Below, one piece after another: positions 53,328 through 62,564 of a stretch of DNA of 64,000 bases; positions within the stretch are counted from its first letter, which is position 1; every line of letters starts with the position of its first letter. The notes below the pieces were generated by a model. That model saw only the letters and a program-made list of their open reading frames with translations. It was not told where the DNA came from and did no database searches. Source of the stretch: Bosea sp. RAC05. Its GTDB lineage: Bacteria; Pseudomonadota; Alphaproteobacteria; Rhizobiales; Beijerinckiaceae. Position numbers and translations under genes: made by a program. The DNA is taken from assembly GCF_001713455.1 (NCBI RefSeq), contig NZ_CP016464.1, forward strand, positions 4,140,001-4,204,000, in the 5' to 3' direction.

Positions 53328-54584
53328 ATGTATGTCGCAGCCGAACTGGCGGAATTCTACCGCAGGAATTTCATCGAGCCGAGCCGGCATGTCCACGCCA
53401 AGGCCTGGATCGACGCCCATCCCGAGAATTTCGCCGTCGTGCTGATGGCGACAATGAACGCCACCATCGAGGATATTTCGATGGCGCCGCTCCGGGTCCC
53501 AGAGATGCTCGCGCTGGACATGATGCAGCTGGGGACCGGCGCAGCCGAAGGCAGCAAGCTCGGCGTCGCCGAGGACGTCCTGCGTCTTCTCAGCGTCACC
53601 CCGGTCGGCAAGGTGGTTCGAGGAACCGGCAACCTGCTGGTCCCCTTCGTCGGCAGCGTCGCCCAGAGACTGTCCAATTTCGCCATCTGGAGGCGGATCA
53701 GGGGCGGGGTCTGCGGTCTGATTGCAGCCGCGCAGGCCATGCAGCGGACGGGCCAGGCCATTCCCGTGCCGCTTGTGGAAATCGCCAGGAAGGCGGGCCG
53801 TCCACTCGACGCCATTTCACGCAAGGGGATGACCATCACCGACATCGACACGGCCCTGCGGGACTTGGGCGCCCGTGTCAGCGAGACGTCGGGTCGCGTC
53901 ATCAGGACATGGCAGGATTTGGCGACCCATGCGCGAGGTGTCGATGGCGTCACACTCGCCTTCATCGACGGCACCACCCTTAAGGGCAACCGGGTCGGCC
54001 ACTTCATCGTCGTCGGGCGAAGCGGGGGCAGCGTCAAGATATTCGATCGCGCAGGTGTCTTCTCAAATCTCGACGATCTCGGACGCCGCTATGGCGTGAG
54101 CTTCCGGCTCACGAACGAGCCGATCCTGAACATCCACAACTGGGCGCTGGACCCATCATTGGCAAACCAGCTCGACAAATTCGGCCCGCTCGCCGCCGTG
54201 GTCGTCCGAGCGGCCGCCATGATCACCCTGAATCCCTCGGTGCCTGTTGCCAGGCTGCAGGCCGATTTCGACGCCTTCCTCGCGGACCGCAATGCCGGGC
54301 CGCTGCCGCCCAATCCCTCGCCGGGGCCTCCGCCGGCCTCCGACGTGATGGCGATGCACTATGTCCCGGCGCAGGGGGCGATGCTCTCGAAGGTGTCGAT
54401 GAGCTACTACGGCACCCACCACATGTGGCCGCTGATCTGGGACGCCAACCGCGAGCTCATCGGCCCCAACCCCAATCGCGTCCCGAAGGAGATTTATCTC
54501 CGGATCCTGAAGCGGCATGTCTATACGGCCGCGCAGCTCGCCGAGGCGAAGCGCCGCTCGCTGAACTGGAAGTCCTACAACTGA
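53328..54584 (+). CDS. Papain-like cysteine protease/deamidase-fold protein with LysM-like tail
   Basis: An unusual 418-residue protein. Residues 1-120 are unrecognised. A possible cysteine-hydrolase core follows: Cys129 in RGGVCGLIAAAQAM at a helix start, His225 in NRVGHFIVVGRSGG and Asp240 in VKIFDRAG, the order and spacing of a papain/C39-type triad. The C-terminal 60 residues (KVSMSYYGTHHMWPLIWDANRELIGPNPNRV) look like a LysM-type domain that binds wall glycans. There is no signal peptide. The start at ATG 53328 has an AAGGGGC ribosome site. It could be a cell-wall or inter-bacterial effector, but this is inference. Confidence 0.6.
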   Translation: MYVAAELAEFYRRNFIEPSRHVHAKAWIDAHPENFAVVLMATMNATIEDISMAPLRVPEMLALDMMQLGTGAAEGSKLGVAEDVLRLLSVTPVGKVVRGTGNLLVPFVGSVAQRLSNFAIWRRIRGGVCGLIAAAQAMQRTGQAIPVPLVEIARKAGRPLDAISRKGMTITDIDTALRDLGARVSETSGRVIRTWQDLATHARGVDGVTLAFIDGTTLKGNRVGHFIVVGRSGGSVKIFDRAGVFSNLDDLGRRYGVSFRLTNEPILNIHNWALDPSLANQLDKFGPLAAVVVRAAAMITLNPSVPVARLQADFDAFLADRNAGPLPPNPSPGPPPASDVMAMHYVPAQGAMLSKVSMSYYGTHHMWPLIWDANRELIGPNPNRVPKEIYLRILKRHVYTAAQLAEAKRRSLNWKSYN

Positions 54585-54672
54585 GCCTGCCGCCCTTTCA
54601 CGGCCGGCCGAATCGCACGCGGTCGGACCAGGCCGGCTTGCCTTCCCGCAGCGACGGTTGCACCACTGGCCC

Positions 54673-55449
54673 ATGCATCGCCGTCTCGTCTTCGAGGAGC
54701 CTGTCTCGCGCGCCGCGCTCTGGAGCCGGCGGCTGGCCTGGTTTGCGCTGGCGGTGCTGGTGCTCGCCCTGCTCGTCTTCCGCAGCGGCGAGCCGACGCT
54801 GGAAGGTCTCGCACCCGTCGCCGCCGCCTATGGCGTCGCCCTGCTGGCGCTCCTGCTGTCGCTCGTGGCCTTCGCCCGGATCTGGCAGTCCGGCCATCGC
54901 GGCGTCGGCATGGCGGCCGGCGCCTTCCTGATGGGCGTGCTGATGCTGGTTCCGGCCGCCTATGTCGTCTTCAGGCTCGTCACCCTGCCGGCGCTGGCCG
55001 ACATCTCGACCGACATCGACGATCCGCCGGCCTTCAGCCGCTCGCGCGCGGCGCTGGACGCCCGTGCCGGGCGCGTGCCGCCCGACGTTCCCGCCGAGCG
55101 GCGCCGCCTGCAGCGCCGGGCCTATCCCAAGACGGTGCCGATCGTGCTCGAGGTACCCGCCGAGACGGCCTTCGACATCGCCCGCCGCGCGGCGCTGGCC
55201 CGCGGCTGGCAGGTGCTGGAGGCGACGCGCCCCGGCGGGCGCAGCGGCGCCGGGCGCATCGAGGCGGTCGCCCGCGCGCGCCTGCTGCGCACCGCCGAGG
55301 ACATCACCATTCGCATCCGCCCGCGCGCCGACGGCAGCCGCATCGACATCCGCTCGGCATCGCGCATCGGCCCCCACGATCTCGGCATCAACGCGGCCCG
55401 GATCGCCGCCTTCGCTGAGGAGGTCGAACTGCTGGTCGAATCGCGCTGA
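54673..55449 (+). CDS. DUF1499 domain membrane protein
   Basis: A 258-residue protein with three predicted N-terminal membrane helices (about 20-110) and a C-terminal DUF1499 domain: RRAYPKTVPIVLEVPAETAFDIARRAALARGWQVLEATRPGG and ITIRIRPRADGSRIDIRSASRIGPHDLGINAARIAAFAEEVEL. The domain is widespread in proteobacteria and of unknown function. The ATG at 54673 is preferred over a TTG frame at 54658. It converges with the MBL hydrolase gene at 4 bases. Confidence 0.85.
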   Translation: MHRRLVFEEPVSRAALWSRRLAWFALAVLVLALLVFRSGEPTLEGLAPVAAAYGVALLALLLSLVAFARIWQSGHRGVGMAAGAFLMGVLMLVPAAYVVFRLVTLPALADISTDIDDPPAFSRSRAALDARAGRVPPDVPAERRRLQRRAYPKTVPIVLEVPAETAFDIARRAALARGWQVLEATRPGGRSGAGRIEAVARARLLRTAEDITIRIRPRADGSRIDIRSASRIGPHDLGINAARIAAFAEEVELLVESR

Positions 55450-55452
55450 GGT

Positions 55453-56367
55453 TCAGGCCGTGCGGTAGCGGCTGCCGAGCCCCGGCACCGCCTCGTCGCA
55501 GGAAACGAGCCCGCGCAGAACGAGATCCTCGAGCTGGGCCAGCACGGAGAGCGCGGCGGCGCCGTGCAAGGCGGGCGGCAGACCCTGATAGATCGGCGGC
55601 ACCATCGCGGAAATGCGCTCGTCACCGGCCCGCACCCGGCCGAGGATCGCCGACTCGCGCTGCCGCCGGTGCTGCACCAGCCCGCGCAGGAAGCGCTGCG
55701 GCTCGGTCACCGGCCCGCCATGGCCCGGCCGGTAGAGCGCATGCTCCATCCCGCGCAGCTTCTCGACCGAGGCCATATAGGCTGCCATCGACCCGTCCGG
55801 CGGGGCGACGATGGTGGTCGACCACGCCATGACATGGTCGCCGGAAAACAGCGTTTCCTCCTCGGGCAGCGCGAAGGCGAGATGATTGGCGGTATGGCCG
55901 GGCGTTTCGATCGCCAGGAGGCTCCAGCCCGGCCCCGTCACCCCGTCACCCTCCGCCATCAGCCGGTCCGGCGCATGCTCGGAATCCGCGGCGGCGTCGA
56001 GGCGGGTGGCCTCGCCCGCGGCAAGATCGCGGAAGGGCCGGTGCGGCCCGCAGCCAACGATCTCCGCCCCCGTCGCCGCCTTCAGCGCCCGCGCACCGGG
56101 CGAATGGTCGCGATGGGTGTGCGTCACGACGATATGGCTCACCGTCTCGCCGGAGACCGCAGAAAGCAGCCCCGCCAGATGCGCCGCGTCCTCCGGCCCC
56201 GGATCGATAATCGCGACTTTGCCCTGCCCGACGATGTAGCTGCAGGTGCCGGTGAAGGTCATCGGCCCGCCATTGCCGGCGATCAGCCGCCGCACCCGCG
56301 GCGAGAGTTGCACCACCTCGCCGGGAGGAGCCGTCGCGCTGCGGTCGAATTCGATGTCGTCGCTCAT
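55453..56367 (-). CDS. MBL-fold metallo-hydrolase (LACTB2-like)
   Basis: A 304-residue beta-lactamase-fold hydrolase. The zinc-binding motif is VVTHTHRDHSPGARAL (HxHxDH), followed by IETPGHTANHLAFALPEEETLFSGDHVMAWSTTIVAPPDGSMAAYMASVEKL and GHGGPV, with a winged-helix-like C-terminal tail (RQRESAILGRVRAGDERISAMVPPIYQGLPPALHGAAALSVLAQLEDLVLRG), as in the LACTB2/RNase-related group. Start ATG 56367. The exact substrate is unknown. Confidence 0.9.
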   Translation of the reverse strand: MSDDIEFDRSATAPPGEVVQLSPRVRRLIAGNGGPMTFTGTCSYIVGQGKVAIIDPGPEDAAHLAGLLSAVSGETVSHIVVTHTHRDHSPGARALKAATGAEIVGCGPHRPFRDLAAGEATRLDAAADSEHAPDRLMAEGDGVTGPGWSLLAIETPGHTANHLAFALPEEETLFSGDHVMAWSTTIVAPPDGSMAAYMASVEKLRGMEHALYRPGHGGPVTEPQRFLRGLVQHRRQRESAILGRVRAGDERISAMVPPIYQGLPPALHGAAALSVLAQLEDLVLRGLVSCDEAVPGLGSRYRTA

Positions 56368-56432
56368 GCCTGTTTCCGCAGGGCCGCCGGGCAAGCCTGC
56401 GCGGGCCGCGCGGCTTGTGGGGCTTTGCCGCA

Positions 56433-56442
56433 TTTTCTATAG
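56433..56442 (+). promoter_or_regulatory. BioR-box-like site in front of bioY
   Basis: TTTTCTATAG matches 8 of 10 bases of the TTATCTATAA site recognised by BioR, the GntR-type biotin repressor of alphaproteobacteria. It ends 51 bases before the bioY ATG and overlaps a possible promoter (TTGTGG at 56415-56420, 16 bases, CTATAG at 56437-56442). The two mismatches make this a tentative call. Confidence 0.45.
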
Positions 56443-56493
56443 ACGGAAAAGCCGGCCGCGCAGCGCGGCCATTGCAGACAGGACGACACGCCC

Positions 56494-57120
56494 ATGGCGC
56501 AGATGCTTCCCCTCCAGGCTCCGACGCTGGCCCATGCGGCCCTCCCTGCCGTCTCCGGCCCGCGCGCCGCGCTCCTGCGCAACATTGCGCTCGCCGTCGC
56601 CGGCAGCCTGCTCCTCGTGCTGGCCGCCAAGATCAAGGTGCCGTTCTGGCCGGTGCCGATGACGCTGCAGACGCTGGTCGTCTTCGGCGTCGGCGCCGCC
56701 TTTGGCTCGCGGCTCGGCGCCGCCACCGTGGCGCTCTACATCGCCTATGGCCTCGCCGGCCTGCCGGTCTTCACCAACACCCCGCCGGTCGCCGCCGGCC
56801 CGCTCTACCTCGTCGGCCCGACGGGCGGCTTCCTGGTCGGCTTCGTCGCCGCCGCGGCTATCGCCGGCTGGGCCGCCGTTCGCGGCGCCTCGTTGCCGCG
56901 CCTCGTCGGCGGCCTCGTCGCCGCCGAGGTGGTGATGATGGCGCTGGGCTTTGGCTGGCTGGCGCTGGGCGCACAGATGGCCGCCGGCACCACCGGCATC
57001 GGCTTCGCCAAGGCCTTCGCCTTCGGCGTGCAGCCCTTCATCCTGGGCGATCTGCTGAAGCTGGCGCTGGTCGCCTGCCTCGCCCGCGCCGGCTGGTCGG
57101 TCCTGCAGCGCCGCGGCTGA
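56494..57120 (+). CDS. bioY: Biotin transporter BioY
   Basis: A 208-residue integral membrane protein with six hydrophobic segments, the substrate-binding S component for biotin uptake. Motifs: KIKVPFWPVPMTLQTLVVFGVGAAFGSRLGAATVALYIAYGLAGLPVF and GPTGGFLVGFVAAAAIAGW, followed by KAFAFGVQPFILGDLLKLALVA. No ATPase (bioM) or bioN gene is adjacent, so BioY may work alone or with a shared energising module. A BioR-like site lies upstream and a clear terminator follows. Confidence 0.94.
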   Translation: MAQMLPLQAPTLAHAALPAVSGPRAALLRNIALAVAGSLLLVLAAKIKVPFWPVPMTLQTLVVFGVGAAFGSRLGAATVALYIAYGLAGLPVFTNTPPVAAGPLYLVGPTGGFLVGFVAAAAIAGWAAVRGASLPRLVGGLVAAEVVMMALGFGWLALGAQMAAGTTGIGFAKAFAFGVQPFILGDLLKLALVACLARAGWSVLQRRG

Positions 57121-57145
57121 GCGCGCCGCAGCGACGAGATGATCG

Positions 57146-57171
57146 AGGCCGGGCGCGAGCCCGGCCTTTTT
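57146..57171 (+). terminator. Rho-independent terminator of bioY
   Basis: A 9-bp perfect stem (AGGCCGGGC, 57146-57154, with 57159-57167) closes a GCGA tetraloop and is followed by TTTT. It lies 26 bases after the bioY stop. Confidence 0.85.
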
Positions 57172-57196
57172 CATGTCCGCCTGATGGGGAGGACGC

Positions 57197-57334
57197 TCAG
57201 CCCTGCGGCGTCGAACTCGTGCAGGTCTTCTGCTCCGGCCCGGTGAAGAAGGGGCCGAGATTGCCGCATTTGTCGCAGCCGGCGAGCAGGGTCGCCAGGC
57301 CGAGGATACCGAGGAGCTGGAAAGCGCGCTTCAT
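57197..57334 (-). CDS. Tiny cysteine-containing lipoprotein
   Basis: A 45-residue peptide: MKRAFQLLGILGLATLLAGC is a lipoprotein signal with lipobox LAGC (Cys20), followed by DKCGNLGPFFTGPEQKTCTSSTPQG with two more cysteines. The mature product is only 26 residues, in the size range of entericidin-like lipoproteins, though the sequence is different. It lies between the bioY terminator and the divergent secreted-protein gene. Confidence 0.6.
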   Translation of the reverse strand: MKRAFQLLGILGLATLLAGCDKCGNLGPFFTGPEQKTCTSSTPQG

Positions 57335-57472
57335 GATGATGCCCGTGATGCTGTTGCGCGTTTCTAGAGCTTCGTCGGGCAAATGACCATCATCGGAACG
57401 ACGGTCTCCTCTCTTGCCGCCTCGGCTGTCGACGGCGATGATCCGGGGAGAAGACCTCGCTGGGGGAAGACC

Positions 57473-58126
57473 ATGATCGCGCGCCTCGCCATCGCCATGA
57501 CGGCCCTCGCGATGGCGCCCGGCCCATCGGCTCTCGCCGAGGATCGGACCGTGCCGGTCCGGTTCCAGCCCGGTGCGACCGCAGCCACCGTCAAGGGCTC
57601 GATCCGGGGCGACCGGGGAGTCAACTACACCTTCGAGACGGTCGCCGGGCAGACGCTGCAGATGCTGTTCACGCCGTCGAACCGCTCCTGCACTCTCAAC
57701 GTCTACGCGCCGGGCGCCGACGAGGCGGTCCATATCGGCTCGGTCGCCGGCAACGCATTCGGGCAGACGGCGACTCAGGCCGGGACCTATCGCGCACAGG
57801 TTTCACTGATGAGGAACGCGGCCCGCCGCAACGAGACCTGCCGCCACACGCTGTCGATCGAGATCACCGGCAGGCCGGGCGGGAGCAGTGCCGGCGTCTC
57901 GGACGCGAGGCTCCGCGACCGCTGCCGGGCCGAGGCGGCGCCGATGTACGGCGTCAGCCCGCGCCGGATCGAGCTCGCAGCGCGCGTCGGGCCCTCGGCC
58001 GAGGGCGGCTTTCAGATCGACGGCACCGTCGACAAGGGCCGCGAGGGCGTCAAGAAGCTGCGCTGTCTCTTCACACGGGAGCGCGGCTTCGACCGCGTGA
58101 TGGCGATGACGCCGGACGGGCGCTGA
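57473..58126 (+). CDS. Hypothetical secreted protein
   Basis: A 217-residue protein from ATG 57473. The signal peptide MIARLAIAMTALAMAPGPSALA is followed by a beta-rich domain (GSIRGDRGVNYTFETVAGQTLQMLFTPSNRSCTLNVYAPGAD, then GTYRAQVSLMRNAARRNETCRHTLSIEI), like periplasmic domains of inhibitor type, and a second part with two cysteines (RCRAEAAPMYGVSPRRIELA and KLRCLFTRERGF). I do not recognise a function. It is transcribed towards the tRNA-Pro gene. Confidence 0.75.
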   Translation: MIARLAIAMTALAMAPGPSALAEDRTVPVRFQPGATAATVKGSIRGDRGVNYTFETVAGQTLQMLFTPSNRSCTLNVYAPGADEAVHIGSVAGNAFGQTATQAGTYRAQVSLMRNAARRNETCRHTLSIEITGRPGGSSAGVSDARLRDRCRAEAAPMYGVSPRRIELAARVGPSAEGGFQIDGTVDKGREGVKKLRCLFTRERGFDRVMAMTPDGR

Positions 58127-58147
58127 CGGCCGCCAGGGCCGGCGCCA

Positions 58148-58170
58148 AAGAAAAAGGCCCCTGAGGGCCT
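58148..58170 (-). terminator. Rho-independent terminator after tRNA-Pro
   Basis: On the minus strand AGGCCC (58170-58165) and GGGCCT (58160-58155) form a 6-bp stem around TCAG, followed by TTTTTCT. It lies 35 bases beyond the 3' end of tRNA-Pro. Confidence 0.8.
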
Positions 58171-58204
58171 GTCTCCGAACGTCTTGCGATGTCCCGGGAA
58201 ATTT

Positions 58205-58281
58205 TGGTCGGAGTGGCAGGATTTGAACCTGCGACCCCCTCGTCCCGAACGAGGTGCTCTACCAGGCTGAGCCACACTCCG
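58205..58281 (-). tRNA. tRNA-Pro(CGG)
   Basis: A 77-base cloverleaf read on the minus strand, with CCA encoded. The acceptor stem CGGAGTG pairs with CACTCCG, the anticodon stem CCTCG/CGAGG closes the loop TTCGGGA (anticodon CGG), and the T arm is GCAGG TTCAAAT CCTGC. The discriminator base is A. Confidence 0.96.
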
Positions 58282-58485
58282 ATCAACTGGTGGCGGGCTT
58301 ATAGCCAGCGCCGCGGCGCGGCGCAACAGCCGCGGCGGCATTGCGTGACGAATTATCCGCAGGCCCTCCCCGCGCCTCGGCTCGCGCGGGTCTGGAGCCA
58401 CCGCCGCAGCCGAGGACGGAGGGCCTCTCGCGACGATCTGGCCGGTTGCGCGCGCCCCCGCCGCGTTCTAGAAGGCGCGGCGCGT

Positions 58486-58560
58486 TGGGGCGTCGCCAAG
58501 CGGTAAGGCAGCGGTTTTTGGTACCGCCATGCGGAGGTTCGAATCCTCCCGCCCCAGCCA
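58486..58560 (+). tRNA. tRNA-Gln(TTG)
   Basis: A 75-base cloverleaf with CCA encoded. Acceptor stem TGGGGCG pairs with CGCCCCA; the anticodon stem GCGGT/ACCGC closes the loop TTTTGGT (anticodon TTG, UUG in RNA); the T arm is GGAGG TTCGAAT CCTCC and the discriminator is G. It is divergent from tRNA-Pro. No integrase or att-like repeat follows it. Confidence 0.96.
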
Positions 58561-58756
58561 GCCTACGCCAACTCTCCGGGATCGGTGGTCGAGATCGCCA
58601 GCTGCGGCGTTGCGCCACCACCTTGTGGACGACGAGGGTGCGGCACAGCAGGCTGGCACACAACGGTCGCATCTCACCTGGAACGGCATGGCTCCGGCGC
58701 CGCCCGGCGGGCCTCAGCCCGTCGACCGCCACGACCCGCGATCCCTGTTCGCGAGG

Positions 58757-59632
58757 TTATCTCAGGGTGGGATCGAGCTTGTCGCGCAGCCAGTCGCCGA
58801 GGACGGAGACGGCCAGCGTGGTGAACACGATGGTCAGCGCCGGCGCGAGCATGATCCAGGGGGCCCGCGTGATGTATTCGCGGCCATACCCGACCATGTT
58901 GCCGAGGCTCGTCATCGGCGGCTGCACGCCGAGCCCGAGGAAGGACAGGCCGCTTTCGAGCAGGATCACCTCGGGGAAGACCAGCGTCATCGAGACGATC
59001 AGCGTCGAGGCGATGTTGGGCAGGATGTGGCGCAGATAGACCCGGATCGGCGAGGCGCCGAGTTGCCGGCAGGCCGAGGCGTAGCCCTGTGCGCTGGCGG
59101 AGATGGCCAGCCCGCGCGAGATGCGCGCATAGCGCTCCCAGCCGAACAGGCCCATCAGGCCGATCAGCAGCGCCAGCGAATTGCCAAAGAAGGCGAGCAC
59201 CGACAGGGCCAGGATCAGGAAGGGCATCGAGGCCTGGAAATCGGCCAGCATCAGCACGATCTGCTCGACGAGGCCCCGGAAATACGCCGCGAGGAAGCCC
59301 AGCGTCGTCCCCAGCACCGCCGAGATGATCGAGGCTCCGAAGGCAATCAGCAGCGAGATGCGGATCGAGATCAGCAGCCGCGAGAGCACGTCCCGGCCGA
59401 GCTCGTCGGTCCCCAGGATATGGGGCAGCGTCCCCGGCGGCACGAGCCGGTTGCGCAGGTTCGGCGCGGTGTAGACGAAGGGGCTGATCAGCGGCGCGAC
59501 GATGGCGATGACGATCATCGCGACCAGCCAGACGAGCGCGATCTTGGCCGCGAGCGGCATGTCCTGACCCGGCCAGCGCCGGCCGCGCGCCGGCAAGCCC
59601 GCGGCGGCGGGAGAGAGCACCTGGTCACTCAT
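58757..59632 (-). CDS. Peptide ABC transporter permease, DppC type (system 2)
   Basis: Inner-membrane permease of 291 residues with helices from about residue 28 onwards. It contains HILGTDELGRDVLSRLLISIRISLLIAFGASI, the EAA loop YASACRQLGASPIRVYLRHILPN and the DppC end SGLSFLGLGVQPPMTSLGNMVGYGREYI. The ATG at 59632 overlaps the DppB stop by 4 bases. Last gene of the second peptide-uptake operon. It is only loosely similar to the DppC of system 1, which points to separate specificities. Confidence 0.92.
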   Translation of the reverse strand: MSDQVLSPAAAGLPARGRRWPGQDMPLAAKIALVWLVAMIVIAIVAPLISPFVYTAPNLRNRLVPPGTLPHILGTDELGRDVLSRLLISIRISLLIAFGASIISAVLGTTLGFLAAYFRGLVEQIVLMLADFQASMPFLILALSVLAFFGNSLALLIGLMGLFGWERYARISRGLAISASAQGYASACRQLGASPIRVYLRHILPNIASTLIVSMTLVFPEVILLESGLSFLGLGVQPPMTSLGNMVGYGREYITRAPWIMLAPALTIVFTTLAVSVLGDWLRDKLDPTLR

Positions 59633-60564
59633 GCCGCTTTTCCCACTGTCTGCCGCAGGCGCGGATCGAGGAAGCCGTAGAGAAAGTCGACGATGAGGTT
59701 GGACGTGACCATCGTCGCCGCGACCAGCAAGAGGATGCACTGCACCACGGCCAGATCGCGGTTCGCCACCGCGACGACGAGCAGACGGCCGACACCGGGC
59801 CAGGAGAACACGCTCTCCACCACTACCGCGCCAGCGATCAGCGTGCCGATCATGAAGCCGATGATGGTCACGGTCGGGATCGCGGCGTTGGGCAGGGCAT
59901 GGCCGATGATGACGTCGCGCCAGGGCACGCCCTTGGCACTGGCCGTGCGGATGAAGGACTGGCCGAGCACTTCCAGCATGGCGCTGCGGGTGAAGCGCGC
60001 CAGCACGGCGCCGCCTCCGATGCCGAGCGTCAGCACGGGCAGGATCGCGTGGCGCCAGCTGTCCTGCCCGCCCGAGGGCAGCCAGCCGAGCTTGACCGCG
60101 AAGACCAGAACCAGCGTCAGGCCGAGAACGAAACTGGGGATGGTGAAGCCCGCCACCGAGAGCATCATGACCACGCGGTCGGCCAGGCTGCCGCGATGTA
60201 GCGCGGCATAGATGCCAGCGGGAACACCGACGCACAGCTTGATGGCGAGCGCCGGCAGCGTCAGCGCCAGCGTCACGGGGATGCGCTCCACCACCAGTTC
60301 GATCGCGGAGCGGCCGTCGCGCATCGAGCGGCCGAGCTCGCCTTGGGCGATCGCCCCGAAATAGTGGAAATACTGCAGCCAGAGTGGATCATCGAGGCCC
60401 CAGGCCGCCCGGAAGGCCGCGATCGCCTCGGGCGGCGCCTCGGGCCCGAGGATGATTTGCGCGGGATCGCCCGACAGGCGCAGCACGATGAAGGCGAAGG
60501 TCACCACCAGCGCGATGGTGATGGCCGCGCGCCCGAGCCGGATGGCGAAATAGCGCAGCATCAC
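59629..60564 (-). CDS. Peptide ABC transporter permease, DppB type (system 2)
   Basis: Permease of 311 residues starting with GTG at 60564 (an ATG follows directly). The N-terminus LRYFAIRLGRAAITIALVVTFAFIVLRLSGDPAQIILG and the C-terminal VVVESVFSWPGVGRLLVVAVANRDLAVVQCILL are DppB-like. The EAA loop reads FIRTASAKGVPWRDVIIGHALPN. It overlaps the ATPase gene upstream and the DppC gene downstream by 4 bases each. Confidence 0.92.
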   Translation of the reverse strand: MMLRYFAIRLGRAAITIALVVTFAFIVLRLSGDPAQIILGPEAPPEAIAAFRAAWGLDDPLWLQYFHYFGAIAQGELGRSMRDGRSAIELVVERIPVTLALTLPALAIKLCVGVPAGIYAALHRGSLADRVVMMLSVAGFTIPSFVLGLTLVLVFAVKLGWLPSGGQDSWRHAILPVLTLGIGGGAVLARFTRSAMLEVLGQSFIRTASAKGVPWRDVIIGHALPNAAIPTVTIIGFMIGTLIAGAVVVESVFSWPGVGRLLVVAVANRDLAVVQCILLLVAATMVTSNLIVDFLYGFLDPRLRQTVGKAA

Positions 60565-61558
60565 GCGGCCTTGCCGATTGCCGTGCTGGACGGCTCGACC
60601 AGATGGCAGGCGACGCGGCGGCCAGAGCCCTGTTCGACGGATCGCAGCACGGGGGCTTCCCGCTTGCAGCGGTCGATGGCGAGCGGACAGCGGGGATGGA
60701 AGCTGCAGCCGCCGGGTCGGTTGGCCGGGTTCGGCGGCTCGCCCGTCAGCACGATCCGCGCCTGCCCGCCGGCGCGCCGGGTCACCGGTGCTGCCGAAAC
60801 GAGGGCGCGCGTATAGGGATGCAGCGGCGCGGCGAACAGATCGTCCGCGTCGCCCTCCTCGACGAAATCGCCGAGATACATCACCGCCACGCGGTTGGAG
60901 ACCTGTCGCACCACGCGCAGATCATGGCTGATGAACAGCATGGCGAGGCCGAACTCGGCCTGCAGATCGACGAGGAGATTGACCACCTGCGCCTGGATCG
61001 ACACGTCGAGCGCCGAGACGGGCTCATCGCAGACCAGAAAATCCGGCCTGGTCATCAGGGCGCGTGCCAGCACGACGCGCTGGCGCTGGCCGCCGGACAA
61101 CTCATGCGGATAGCGGGTCATCTGTTCGGCCGACAGACCGACACGGGCGAGCATCTCCTGCGCCAGCGGAAGGCGCCGGGCCGGTTCGCCGATCCGGTGG
61201 ATGTCCAGCGGCTCCTGCACCTGCACGATGACCGGCAGGCGGCGGTCGAGCGCGCCGAGCGGGTCCTGGTAGATCATCTGCATGCGCGCGCGCTGCGCCC
61301 GCCATTCGGGCGAGCCGAAAGCCGGCATCGGCAGGCCGGCGAAGCGCACCTCCCCTTCGTCCGGGGCCTCGAGGCCGAGCGCCATGCGGCCCATGGTGGA
61401 CTTGCCGGAGCCGGACTCGCCGACGATGCCGAGCGTCTCGCCGGCAGCGAGGCTGAAACTGACGCGGTTCACCGCGCGAACCTGGGTGATCGCGCCGAAC
61501 AGGCCCCGCCGCGACCCATAAGTCCGCGACAGATCCGTGGCGGTGAGAAGGGCTTCGC

Positions 61559-61562
<4 letters not shown>
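60561..61562 (-). CDS. Peptide ABC transporter ATP-binding protein, DppF type
   Basis: ATPase of 333 residues with Walker A GESGSGKS (about residues 47-54), ABC signature [15 protein letters not shown], Walker B FLVCDEPVSALD and the C-terminal oligopeptide-ABC extension with HPRCPLAIDRCK cysteines. It drives the permeases encoded downstream together with the DppD partner. Overlaps with both neighbours by 4 bases indicate tight coupling. In contrast to system 1, the two ATPases are separate. Confidence 0.94.
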
Positions 61563-62551
<989 letters not shown>

Positions 62552-62564
62552 CTGCCGACCCGCC

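Noticed and set aside
58205..58560. Integration hotspot at the tRNA pair
   Set aside because: No integrase, no repeated tRNA 3' fragment and no composition change is visible on either side.
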